Below, piece after piece: positions 17,144-25,038 of a stretch of 64,000 nt of DNA (positions are counted from its first letter, which is position 1; each line of letters begins with the position of its first letter). A program made the translations under genes and the position numbers. The stretch covers positions 11,382-75,381 of the forward strand of contig JARRJS010000001.1 of assembly GCA_037388885.1 (NCBI GenBank), read 5' to 3'. The notes below the pieces were generated by a model. That model worked only from the letters and a program-made list of their open reading frames with translations. It was not told where the DNA came from and did not search any database. Source of the stretch: JARRJS01 sp037388885 (GTDB lineage: Bacteria; Gemmatimonadota; Gemmatimonadetes; Longimicrobiales; RSA9).

Positions 17144-18103
17144 ATGAAGAAGTCGTTCGCGATTCCGTCGCTGCTGCTCGCCGCGCTTGTTGCCCCGGCA
17201 CCCCTGCTCGCGCAGAACGGAGTCGGCACGGCAGGCGCCCAGGTGCTCCAGCTGCCCGCCGGCTCACGCGCACCGGCGTTCGCCGGCGCCTATACCGCTA
17301 CCTCCGCCGATGCCGACGTGCTGTTCTACGACCCGGCCGGTCTCGCAGGTCTCGACCGGTCGGTTTCCGTCGCCTACCAGAGCTACTTCGAGGACATCCG
17401 GGCCGGCTCTCTCGCCGCAGCCTTCAAGTTCGGTAGGGTCGTGATCGGTGGCGGCATCCTGTACCTGGACGGCGGCAGCATCGACGTCATCGAGCCGGAC
17501 CCCAACTTCGGCAACCAGCGCGGCAAGGCCACCGGCACGACCGCATCCGCAATGGAAGCGGCCGCCCGGCTCTCGGCCGCTACCGCACTGCTCAATGGCC
17601 GACTGCGGCTGGGTGCAAATCTCGGTGTGGTGTCGAGTGATCTGGCAGGCGTAGGCCGATCGGCACCGTTCCTGGACCTGGGCGCGCAGTACGCCATGAG
17701 CCGGATCGCCATCGGTGCCTCCGTGCGGCACCTGGGCACATCCATGACCAACAGTAGCAACGGCGACGCACCCCTGCCCAGCGAGGCGCGATTGGGGGTT
17801 GCGTTTCGCGGACCGCAGCTCTCGGGGCTCGGCGTGGCGCTGAGCGCCGACGGGCTCTACCGGCTTCAGGAAGGCACAATGGGCCTGGTCACCGGCGTGG
17901 AGGCCGGGATCCTGCCGGGCACCTACGGCCCGGTCAGCGCCGTGTTGCGGGCGGGTCTCAGCCTGGACCGCGGCGATGCCTTGGCCCCGTACCGCTTCGG
18001 CGCCGGCATCTCGTTCGGGTCCGTCGCCGTGGACTACACTTACCAGGACTACAATCTGCTGGGCCCCGTGCACCGGATCGGGCTGCGCTGGCAAACGCCG
18101 TGA
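17144..18103 (+). CDS. PorV/PorQ-like outer-membrane beta-barrel protein
   Basis: 319 residues with a signal peptide ending in LLAQ, then the PorV-type start GTAGAQVLQLPAGSRAPAFAG and ADVLFYDPAGLAGL, which correspond to the G-A-x-x-L-x-x-P and x-N/D-P-A-G-L-A signatures of this family. The rest is alternating beta strands and the protein ends in W-Q-T-P, consistent with a FadL/PorV-like barrel. In type IX secretion PorV receives cargo proteins that carry a C-terminal sorting domain. Only 4 bp separate it from the subtilase, whose tail resembles such a domain. No other T9SS genes are visible here. Confidence 0.8.
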   Translation: MKKSFAIPSLLLAALVAPAPLLAQNGVGTAGAQVLQLPAGSRAPAFAGAYTATSADADVLFYDPAGLAGLDRSVSVAYQSYFEDIRAGSLAAAFKFGRVVIGGGILYLDGGSIDVIEPDPNFGNQRGKATGTTASAMEAAARLSAATALLNGRLRLGANLGVVSSDLAGVGRSAPFLDLGAQYAMSRIAIGASVRHLGTSMTNSSNGDAPLPSEARLGVAFRGPQLSGLGVALSADGLYRLQEGTMGLVTGVEAGILPGTYGPVSAVLRAGLSLDRGDALAPYRFGAGISFGSVAVDYTYQDYNLLGPVHRIGLRWQTP

Positions 18104-18106
18104 AAT

Positions 18107-18120
18107 ACGGCGTGGGCCGT
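18107..18120. terminator. Short hairpin between convergent genes
   Basis: ACGGC-GTGG-GCCGT lies between the PorV-like gene and the small gene ending at 18121. The stem is only 5 bp, so a terminator role is tentative. Confidence 0.3.
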
Positions 18121-18327
18121 TCAGGACAGCGCATCACGCTGCCCGGCGCTGACCTCGCGCACCCATAGCTGGTAGTCGATGGCGGCTGCCAGCGCGCCCT
18201 CGATGCTGCGCACCAGATCGCGCTCACCCACCTCGCGCCGCGCCCGCTCCACCAGGTCCACGTCCAACACGAACGTGTGGGGTTGCCGTTCCCGCGGCGG
18301 CCGGCGCCGCGCCTTCCGTGTCGACAT
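18121..18327 (-). CDS. 68-residue ribbon-helix-helix/VapB-like small protein
   Basis: The ATG at 18327 has a strong GGGAGGCGCG ribosome site. After a very basic N-terminus the sequence TFVLDVDLVERARREVG gives the beta-strand then helix of ribbon-helix-helix or VapB-type antitoxins, followed by a second helix RDLVRSIEGALAAAI. No toxin-like gene adjoins it: the neighbours are a convergent barrel gene and a small membrane protein. It may be a stand-alone DNA-binding regulator. A longer open frame extends upstream but has shadow-like composition and no ribosome site. Confidence 0.6.
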   Translation of the reverse strand: MSTRKARRRPPRERQPHTFVLDVDLVERARREVGERDLVRSIEGALAAAIDYQLWVREVSAGQRDALS

Positions 18328-18401
18328 CGCGCCTCCCGCACTCCTGGTTCCACTGGCGCCAAAGTGCACGGCGCCACGGAGCACGGACATGGCAGGAATG
18401 G

Positions 18402-18683
18402 TCAGAGCGGCGGCAACTCGCCACGTGCGATGTCGCGGGCACCCCGATGCACGCCCACACCCACCCCGACTCCCAGGAGCACGGCCGTGCCAGCCCCGAC
18501 CACGGGCAGCAGCCAGACGATCGGCGCGGCAATGAGCGCCGCGACGGATCCCGAGACGAGTGGAGCGGCACGATGCCGCGCGGCATCCACGAAGCGCAGG
18601 CGGTGCCGGACGAATTGTCGAGCCTTCACATAGCCACCGAGCCCAGCCACGCCGGCGATGGCTAACGCAATCAGTTCCAACAT
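18402..18683 (-). CDS. 93-residue membrane protein of unknown function
   Basis: The ATG at 18683 is preceded by an almost ideal AAGGAGGAAGCC site. Residues 1-18 form a first membrane helix, a basic loop RQFVRHRLRFVDAARHR follows, and residues about 45-75 form two closely spaced helices ending in a Gly/Val-rich stretch. It lies divergently from the GroES-like gene and 74 bp upstream of the ribbon-helix-helix gene in the same direction. No family recognised. Confidence 0.65.
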   Translation of the reverse strand: MLELIALAIAGVAGLGGYVKARQFVRHRLRFVDAARHRAAPLVSGSVAALIAAPIVWLLPVVGAGTAVLLGVGVGVGVHRGARDIARGELPPL

Positions 18684-18753
18684 GGCTTCCTCCTTGCACA
18701 TCACAACGGACGTCGGACGTCGGCAGTTTCGGTCTCGTTGGCCCGTTCGCCGC

Positions 18754-18781
18754 TTGTGTTTCGGACAGACCGATCCATATT
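18754..18781 (+). promoter_or_regulatory. Possible promoter of the GroES-like gene
   Basis: A -35-like TTGTGT (18754-18759) and a -10-like CATATT (18776-18781) are 16 bp apart, about 20 bp upstream of the ATG with its GGAGGTGG ribosome site. I see no CIRCE element. A GGACGTCGGACGTCGG direct repeat lies nearby at about 18708-18723. Confidence 0.35.
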
Positions 18782-18802
18782 TGATGCGGAGGTGGAAAAC
18801 CC

Positions 18803-19168
18803 ATGAAACATCTCGTCGTGGTCGGCGACCGCGTGCTCATCCGGCCGGAAGAAGGCGAAGGTCGAAGCAAGGTGGGCCTGTACCTGCCTCCGACGGCCGT
18901 GGACAACCAGGCGGTGCAGGCGGGCATCGTGGTGGCGACCGGGCCGGGTACGCCGATTTCCGCACCGACGGACCTGGACGACGAGCCGTGGCGCATCTCC
19001 AGCGGCGAGCCGCGCTACCTACCGGTCCAGGCCGAGGTCGGCGACTACTCCATCTTCTTCCGCCGTGCGGCGGTGGAGATCACGTTCGAAGGCGACAAGT
19101 ACCTGGTGGTGCCCCAGGCGGCGATTCTCGTCCTGGTCCGCGGTGACGAGATGGTGCCATCAGAATAG
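18803..19168 (+). CDS. Divergent GroES-family co-chaperonin
   Basis: 121 residues with a GroES-like beginning (VGDRVLIRPEE) and end (GDKYLVVPQAAILVLVR), and the VQAGIVVATGPGTP strand. Between them an insertion of about 25 residues (DLDDEPWRISSGEPRYLPVQ) replaces the usual short segment before VGDYSIFFRR, and no IVL-type mobile loop is obvious. Canonical GroES is about 96 residues and is followed by groEL; here no groEL is near. It probably belongs to the divergent GroES-like group found beside stress genes, and hslO follows. Ability to cap a chaperonin is uncertain. Confidence 0.75.
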   Translation: MKHLVVVGDRVLIRPEEGEGRSKVGLYLPPTAVDNQAVQAGIVVATGPGTPISAPTDLDDEPWRISSGEPRYLPVQAEVGDYSIFFRRAAVEITFEGDKYLVVPQAAILVLVRGDEMVPSE

Positions 19169-19213
19169 CGCGCCCGGTTGGAGAAGCCGGCGCGCCCGCG
19201 GGCAAAGCAAACG

Positions 19214-19237
19214 ACGGCCCTGCCTTCGCAGGGCCGT
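19214..19237 (+). terminator. Terminator-like hairpin after the GroES-like gene
   Basis: A perfect 10-bp stem (ACGGCCCTGC with GCAGGGCCGT) and a CTTC loop lie 45 bp after the stop and just before hslO. There is no T-run. Confidence 0.6.
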
Positions 19238-19254
19238 ACTGCGTCAGGCGGCGT

Positions 19255-20151
19255 ATGACGGAACACGGGGACTATCTGATCCGGGGCTCGGCCCTCGACG
19301 GCAGGGTGCGAGCGCTGGCGGTAGACGCCACGCACGTGGTCGGCAAGCTCGCACAGGTGCATGAAACGGCGCCCGCCGCTACGGCGGCTCTGGGCCGCGT
19401 GGCGACCGGGGCCTTGCTCCTGGGCGCCCTCCTCAAGCAGGAGCAGCACCTGGTGACGTTGCGCGTGCGCGGCGACGGTCCGGCCGGCACGGTCCTGGCC
19501 TCAGCGAACGGAAGGGGAGAAGTGCGGGGGTTGATCGGCAACCCGCGGCCCGAGATCGAGCAGGTGCACGACGGCAAGCTGAACGTATCGGGCGCGGTCG
19601 GTCGGCACGGGCACCTGACGGTGGTGCGCGACATGGGCCTGCGCCATCCATACAACAGCACGGTTGAGCTCGTTTCGGGTGAGATCGGCCAGGACCTGGC
19701 CTACTACTTTGCGCGTAGCGAGCAGACGCCCTCTGCGTTGGGCGTGGGCGTGTTCGTGGACCGCATGGGCGTGGTCGACGCCGCCGGCGGTTACCTGATC
19801 CAGCTGCTCGGTGGTCTGAAGGACGACGAGCTGGAGCAGATGGAAGAAGAGATCGCGGCGCTCCCGCACCCCACCACCATGCTGCGGGCAGGTGAGAAGC
19901 CGGAACAGATCCTGGCGCGCGTGTTCGGCGATGGGTTCCAGATGCTGCACCGCGGACCGGTGCGATTCTACTGCCCCTGCGACAGGGATCGCGCCGAGCG
20001 CGCCCTTCGGCTGCTGGGCGGAGATGCCCTCGAAGAGTTGCGCCAGGACGAGGAAAAACGGGGCCACAGTGACGTCGTTTGCGAGTTCTGCCGCACCGCC
20101 TATCGGTTCTCGCTCGCGGACATTGACAGGCTCATCGCGGAGGCCGCTTGA
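19255..20151 (+). CDS. hslO: Redox-regulated holdase chaperone Hsp33
   Basis: 298 residues. The N-terminal domain shows VATGALLLGALLK and GDGPAGTVLASAN, and the C-terminal redox switch is present: Cys-x-Cys in FYCPCDRD and Cys-x-x-Cys in VVCEFCRTAY, which bind zinc when reduced and form disulfides under oxidative stress, activating the cytoplasmic holdase. The ATG is preceded by a weak GGCGG site, and a hairpin separates it from the GroES-like gene, so it may have its own expression. Confidence 0.95.
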   Translation: MTEHGDYLIRGSALDGRVRALAVDATHVVGKLAQVHETAPAATAALGRVATGALLLGALLKQEQHLVTLRVRGDGPAGTVLASANGRGEVRGLIGNPRPEIEQVHDGKLNVSGAVGRHGHLTVVRDMGLRHPYNSTVELVSGEIGQDLAYYFARSEQTPSALGVGVFVDRMGVVDAAGGYLIQLLGGLKDDELEQMEEEIAALPHPTTMLRAGEKPEQILARVFGDGFQMLHRGPVRFYCPCDRDRAERALRLLGGDALEELRQDEEKRGHSDVVCEFCRTAYRFSLADIDRLIAEAA

Positions 20152-20284
20152 CTTTACCCTTGCGTTTTAGGACGTTTCACCCCGAAATTTGTTGCCGATA
20201 AGCCCGAACCCCCCGGAAGAACCAAATCCACGGATCAAAGTGTTTTTCCGACGAGACGGAAACAAAGGGGATCGCTCTGTCCCT

Positions 20285-21019
20285 ATGATCGCCCGGCTGG
20301 AGTCTATGCTGCGTTGGGTGCGGCTGCTGCCGCTGGCGCTGCCGCTGCTCATCTTCGGTGGCTGGGGTTTGGGGCATCTGACCACCCACGCCATCGAGCT
20401 GCCGGCCGGCGCACAGGTACGGGTCGCTCCAATGCCGTACACGCCCCCCAAGAAGCTGGACCGGCTCAGCCGCTTCACTTCCTTCCTCCGCAACGACGGG
20501 CGCGAGACCGAGAACTACATCACCATGTACAAAGACCACGTCTATCCCGTGGAAGAGACGCTGCGGGGCTGGGGCGTGGACCGGAAAACGGCTCGCAAGG
20601 TCGCCTGGCCGCTTGTCGAATATTCGTACGACCGGGGGCTGGATCCTGCCACCGTCGTCGCCATCGTGTTAGTGGAGAGCGACGGCCGACCCTCCGCCAC
20701 GAGCTTCGTCGGCGCGCGCGGCCTCATGCAGGTCATGCCGGCGCACGCGGGCATGTGGCACGGTTGTGGCCGGAACCTTTACGACATCGAGTCCAACATC
20801 TGCAACGGCACCAGCATCTTCGCCGCACTGCTCCGCCGCTTCAAAGGCGACGAGCAGCGCGCGCTGTTGGCGTACAACGGCTGCGTCCGTGGCACCAACA
20901 CCCCCGACTGCGAATATTATCCTGACCGCGTCCGCAGCGTCCGGAGCCAGATCCGTCGCGAATGGGCGTCGTCCGGCGGCGGAGCGCGCATCGCCACCTC
21001 GCTGGCCGCAGCACCATAG
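20285..21019 (+). CDS. Lytic transglycosylase (SLT family) with four conserved Cys, copy 1
   Basis: About 244 residues. An N-terminal anchor or signal helix (RLLPLALPLLIFGGWGL) precedes an SLT domain: the catalytic Glu lies in VLVESDGRPSATSF, followed by GARGLMQVMP and LLAYNGC. It cleaves the peptidoglycan glycan strand with formation of anhydro-MurNAc, in the periplasm. The Cys pattern G-C-G-R-N-L-Y-D-I-E-S-N-I-C and N-G-C-V-R-G-T-N-T-P-D-C is also found in the paralogue at 39653-40348 and may form disulfides. The ATG at 20285 is preferred to the in-frame start at 20189 because it directly precedes the hydrophobic helix. Its AT-richer leader (20152-20284) contains a weak hairpin. Confidence 0.88.
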   Translation: MIARLESMLRWVRLLPLALPLLIFGGWGLGHLTTHAIELPAGAQVRVAPMPYTPPKKLDRLSRFTSFLRNDGRETENYITMYKDHVYPVEETLRGWGVDRKTARKVAWPLVEYSYDRGLDPATVVAIVLVESDGRPSATSFVGARGLMQVMPAHAGMWHGCGRNLYDIESNICNGTSIFAALLRRFKGDEQRALLAYNGCVRGTNTPDCEYYPDRVRSVRSQIRREWASSGGGARIATSLAAAP

Positions 21020-21044
21020 CGCAAAAGTGTGAAGGTGGCAGGGC

Positions 21045-21080
21045 GCAAGGGGCCGCGGCCATTCGGCCGCGGCCCCTTGC
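21045..21080 (+). terminator. Long perfect terminator-like hairpin
   Basis: A perfect 16-bp stem (21045-21060 with 21065-21080, GCAAGGGGCCGCGGCC on the left) and an ATTC loop follow the transglycosylase stop by 25 bp. No T-run follows. Confidence 0.7.
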
Positions 21081-21351
21081 TGCAGGTAGCAGCTGCGTGG
21101 CTCGGGGGTACCGCATGTCCCGGGTCAAAGCCCCGGCCTTCGTCGCGTACGCCTTCCGTCAGCGTTCCGCGCGCCACCGCTTCCTTCTACGCAACGCCTG
21201 CCATCCCAGGCGCGACAAGGGCGAGGAGCAACGCGCTCGCCCCATCCCCATCTGCGGTGCACAGCGCCGGGCGCGCCCATGACGCCGGTTGCGCTCAACC
21301 GGAAAAACCGCGTCCGCCGCAAAGCCGGGAGCCGCCACCCGCAGCAACTGC
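21081..21351. other. Intergenic gap between convergent genes
   Basis: About 270 bp between the two terminator-like hairpins. I see no gene with a ribosome site and no repeat or RNA gene. Composition is GC-rich with several short open frames that look like chance. Confidence 0.5.
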
Positions 21352-21371
21352 GGCGCAGCCGCAGCTGCGCC
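21352..21371 (-). terminator. Terminator-like hairpin of the M20 peptidase gene
   Basis: GGCGCAGC-CGCA-GCTGCGCC, a perfect 8-bp stem 4 bp beyond the stop of the minus-strand peptidase gene. Confidence 0.5.
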
Positions 21372-21374
21372 CTG

Positions 21375-22739
21375 CTACCTCTGCGCGAAGCGCAGCAGTA
21401 GCTCCGCCGCGGCGTGGGTTCCGCGCTCGAAATTCTCCACCAGGAACCACTCGTTGGGCGCGTGGGCGTTCTCGCCTGGCAGGCCCAGGCCCATGAGCAG
21501 GGCCGGCGCGTCGAGTGCGTCTTCGAACTCGGGCACGATGGGGATCGAGCCGCCCTCGCCGGCGTACACCACCTCGGCGCCGAACGCCATCTCCAGGGCC
21601 TGCTCCGCCGCTTCGTACAGAGCGCCCTGGAGGTTGCCGCGCCACGGTGCACCGCCGTGGATCGTCGTGACCCGGACACTCACGCCCGCCGGCGTCACCC
21701 TCTCCACGTGCGCCCGGAACAGCTTGTCGATCTGTTTCGGGTCCTGGTTCGGCACGAGCCGGCAGCTGATCTTGGCCATGGCCTTCGCCGGCAGCACCGT
21801 TTTGGCGCCCTCGCCGGTGTAGCCGCTCAACAGCCCGTTCACCTCGCACGTGGGCCGCACCCACAGCCGCTCCGCCGTGCTCTGGCCAGACTCGCCGCCC
21901 AGGGACGACGCCCCGGTCTCCTCCAGGAACGCGCCCTCGTCGTAGCCCAACTCCTTGATCTTCGCCCGGAAATCGGCAGCCTCGTCCACGTCGTCGTAGA
22001 AGCCCGGGATGGTGACGCGCCAGTCGTCGTCGTGGAAACTGGCAATGATGCGGGCGAGGGCCGTGGCAGGGTTGATGACGCCGCCGCCATAGCTGCCGGA
22101 GTGCAGGTCGGTGGCGGGCCCGGTCACATCCAGCTGCCAGTAGGCGATGCCGCGTAGCGACGCTCCGATGGTCGGCTTGCCTCGTGCCATCATGCCCGTG
22201 TCCGAGATGATGATAGCGTCCACGCCCAGCTCGTCGGCATGCTCGCGCACGTACGGCATCAGGTTCTCGCTGCCCACCTCCTCTTCGCCCTCCGCCAGCA
22301 CGATCACGTTGCAGGGCAGCGTGCCCGCCGTCTTCATGTGGGACTCGAGGGCTTTCACGTGCACGTAGAGCTGGCCCTTGTCGTCGCAGGCGCCCCGGGC
22401 GTACAGCTTGCCGTCCCGGACCTCCGGCTCGAAGGGCGGCGAGTCCCACAGGTCCAGCGGCTCTGCAGGTTGGACATCGTAGTGGCCGTATATGAGCACG
22501 GTGGGCGCGTCGGGCCCGGCTTCATGCCAATCGCCGCGCACGATGGGGTGGCCGGCCGTCTCCTCGATCTTCACCTGCAGGCCCGCGTCGCGCATGTGGT
22601 TCGCCAGCCAGTCGGCGGCGGCCAGCAGGTCCTGCTTGTGCTCCGACCGGGCGCTCACGCTGGGAATGCGAAGGAAGTCGAACAGTTCCGACTTGAAGCG
22701 GTCCAGGTTCTGATCGATATAGGCGTGTACGTCGCTCAT
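21375..22739 (-). CDS. M20-family metallodipeptidase
   Basis: 454 residues from an ATG with a GAGAGGAGCGTC ribosome site. Metal-binding and catalytic motifs are in order: YGHYDVQP (first zinc His and general Asp), YARGACDDKGQ (bridging Asp), VLAEGEEEVGSENL (catalytic Glu pair), a dimerisation or lid domain from about 185, and HAPNEWFLVENFERG near the end. No signal peptide, so it probably acts in the cytoplasm on small peptides such as those imported by a Dpp-type transporter. It follows the S46 peptidase gene in the same direction by 28 bp, making a peptide-degradation unit. Confidence 0.93.
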   Translation of the reverse strand: MSDVHAYIDQNLDRFKSELFDFLRIPSVSARSEHKQDLLAAADWLANHMRDAGLQVKIEETAGHPIVRGDWHEAGPDAPTVLIYGHYDVQPAEPLDLWDSPPFEPEVRDGKLYARGACDDKGQLYVHVKALESHMKTAGTLPCNVIVLAEGEEEVGSENLMPYVREHADELGVDAIIISDTGMMARGKPTIGASLRGIAYWQLDVTGPATDLHSGSYGGGVINPATALARIIASFHDDDWRVTIPGFYDDVDEAADFRAKIKELGYDEGAFLEETGASSLGGESGQSTAERLWVRPTCEVNGLLSGYTGEGAKTVLPAKAMAKISCRLVPNQDPKQIDKLFRAHVERVTPAGVSVRVTTIHGGAPWRGNLQGALYEAAEQALEMAFGAEVVYAGEGGSIPIVPEFEDALDAPALLMGLGLPGENAHAPNEWFLVENFERGTHAAAELLLRFAQR

Positions 22740-22767
22740 GACGCTCCTCTCGATGGGTTGGGGTCGA

Positions 22768-25020
22768 TCATTCAAGGTTCATGGCGCGGGTGATCTCGTT
22801 CACCAACCGGTCCGCCCGATAGATCCTGCGCAGCGCTTCCAGAATGCCGGCAGAATGCACGGCGACCGTGCGGGCGGCTTCTGTCGTGAACAGAAAGTCG
22901 TTGGGCAGCGACTCGATGTTGCCGTCGAACGCGGTGCCTACCAGCCGCCCTTGCTCATCCACGATGGGGCTGCCGCTGTTGCCGCCTGCGATGTCCGTCG
23001 TGGCCACGAAATTCAGGCGCGTGGCCAGGTCCAGGGAATCGCGTCGCACAACGTAGCGCTGCGGCAGGTCCCACGGATGCTCATTGTTGAAGTTGTGCGC
23101 CCGTTCGTACAGCCCGTAGAACGACGTGAACGCTGGCGCGAACGTGCCGTTGTACGGATAGCGTTTCACCACGCCATCGGTGATGCGCAACGTGAACGTG
23201 GCGTCCGGCGGGATGTCGGATCCGAACACGGCAAACAACGCCTGCGCCAACCGCTCCTCCTGGGCAGACTCCCGGGCCTGGAGATCGGTGACGCGGGTGT
23301 CCAGCGTGTCGAACCCGCTCGCCATGACCCGCGCCAGCCGGATCATGGGATCCGACGACTGCTCCAGCGCTGCCGCGTCGCCGCCCATGAACGTCCGGCG
23401 GAACGCCACATCCGCGATGCGCGATCCGCGGATCAGTCGCCGTGCCACGTCCAGCGCGGACTCGTCGCCCCGGAACGCGGTACGCACCACCGGGTCGTCC
23501 GGCGCTAGCCAGTCGCGCGCGAGTTGGAGGCGGATGGCCAGCAGGTGGGCCCCTACGTCGGGGTCGTACGGCGTCGGCTGTGTCAGCGTCTGGTAGACGG
23601 AATCCAGGGCCGCGTCGTCCAGCGTGCGTTGCTCTTCCGGCCGCGCCCGCTGGCGTACCCACCGCACCAGATCGCCCGCCAGCTGCGTATGCGGATCCCC
23701 GATGATGTCGAAGTCGTAGATGGTGTGCCGCGTGCCGATGCGCGCCAGGCGTTCCTCGATCTCCGTGATGCGATTCCACGTGTCGCCATACTGCCGATTG
23801 AGCCCACCGTCCGCCTGCACCCGCGCACGGAAATCTCGCTCCCAGCGGATCTTGCGCCCCACGAGCAGCGTGTCCCGGAGTCCGTCCAGCTCACCGCGGT
23901 AGGACTTGAGCGCGTTCTGGAACTCTGCCTCCTGCTCGCGCACATGCCGCTCCGCCGCCGGGTTCTGCTGCACCACGTAGTGCAGGAAATCCACGAACGA
24001 CTGGATCATGGCAACGGTGAACGGGTCATCGTAGCGCGCCAGGTACATGAGCTGCGAGATGGTGCGCAGGCGGTTCGTACTGCCCGGGTTGCCGGTCACG
24101 AACACGACGTCGCCCTCTTCGGCGCCATCGGGGTTCCAGCGCAGGTAGTCCGGCGTGCTCACCGGCGTGATGCTGTCCACCTGGTAGGCCCGGAAGAACG
24201 AGATGTCCAGGTCGTAGCGCGGGTAGGTGAAGTTGTCCGGGTCTCCGCCGAACGCCCCCGCTTGCAGCTCCGGCGCGAACACCAGCTTCACGGGCCGGTA
24301 GCGACGGAAGCGGTACAGGTGGTAGGCGCCGCCGTGGTAGAGATCGACGACCTGGCACTCCAGTTTCGTCTCGTCCTTGCACGCCTTCTCGATGGCCGTC
24401 TCGACAGAATCGCGGGCGGCAGCGATGACCGTGTCCGGCACGCCCGTGGGCAGCGCGCCGCGCACACGGCTGGTAACGTCCTCGATCTGCACCAGCTGAT
24501 CCAGATACAGGTCAGGACACGTCAGCTCGTCTTCGCGGTTCACGGCGTAGAAGCCGTCTTGCACGTAGTCCACATGCTCCGGCGAGACGGCCGCGACGCA
24601 CTCCCGTGCACAGTGGTGGTTGGTCAGCACGAGGCCATCCGGCGACACGAACGACGCCGAGCAGATCTCGCCGAACCGGACCGATGCGAGACGTACGTGC
24701 CGCAGCCACGTCGAGTCCGGCACGAAGTCGTACGCTTTCTTCCAATAGTCGAGCGGCGGGTTCTCGAACAGCCACATGCGCCCCAGCTCGTCGCCCTGGA
24801 GCCGGGCCCGGTCGGCAGCGCGCAGCGCCGCCGGCGACGGGGCCAGCAGCTCGCCCGCCGTTTCCGCGTTGGATGGGGAGGCGGGCCGGGGCGTGGGCGC
24901 CGCGGCGGGTGTCGGCGCCTGCGCGCTCCGAGGGGCGGAGGCGCACCCGGAAACGATCAACAGCCCGCACAGCAGCACGCCCTCGAACAAACGTCGTCCG
25001 GGAATCCTGTCGTTCAGCAT
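22768..25020 (-). CDS. S46-family dipeptidyl-peptidase, DPP7-like
   Basis: About 750 residues with an N-terminal lipobox (LLIVSGC) and an Ala/Pro-rich linker, so probably anchored in the periplasm or on the surface. The serine-protease triad is visible: His in TNHHC (135-136), Asp262 in GGDPDNFTYPRY and Ser682 in GGNSGSPIVD. The residue 18 positions after the catalytic Ser is Gly. In characterised S46 enzymes Gly there goes with hydrophobic-preferring DPP7, and Arg with the acidic-specific DPP11, so DPP7-like specificity is inferred. The ATG at 25020 has a GGAG site at good distance; a GTG three codons upstream does not. Confidence 0.93.
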   Translation of the reverse strand: MLNDRIPGRRLFEGVLLCGLLIVSGCASAPRSAQAPTPAAAPTPRPASPSNAETAGELLAPSPAALRAADRARLQGDELGRMWLFENPPLDYWKKAYDFVPDSTWLRHVRLASVRFGEICSASFVSPDGLVLTNHHCARECVAAVSPEHVDYVQDGFYAVNREDELTCPDLYLDQLVQIEDVTSRVRGALPTGVPDTVIAAARDSVETAIEKACKDETKLECQVVDLYHGGAYHLYRFRRYRPVKLVFAPELQAGAFGGDPDNFTYPRYDLDISFFRAYQVDSITPVSTPDYLRWNPDGAEEGDVVFVTGNPGSTNRLRTISQLMYLARYDDPFTVAMIQSFVDFLHYVVQQNPAAERHVREQEAEFQNALKSYRGELDGLRDTLLVGRKIRWERDFRARVQADGGLNRQYGDTWNRITEIEERLARIGTRHTIYDFDIIGDPHTQLAGDLVRWVRQRARPEEQRTLDDAALDSVYQTLTQPTPYDPDVGAHLLAIRLQLARDWLAPDDPVVRTAFRGDESALDVARRLIRGSRIADVAFRRTFMGGDAAALEQSSDPMIRLARVMASGFDTLDTRVTDLQARESAQEERLAQALFAVFGSDIPPDATFTLRITDGVVKRYPYNGTFAPAFTSFYGLYERAHNFNNEHPWDLPQRYVVRRDSLDLATRLNFVATTDIAGGNSGSPIVDEQGRLVGTAFDGNIESLPNDFLFTTEAARTVAVHSAGILEALRRIYRADRLVNEITRAMNLE

Positions 25021-25038
25021 TCGCGGCACTCCGATCCG

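Noticed and set aside
18328..18996. Long upstream extension of the ribbon-helix-helix gene
   Set aside because: The stretch runs antisense through the GroES start and overlaps the membrane gene; it lacks a ribosome site and its composition is shadow-like.
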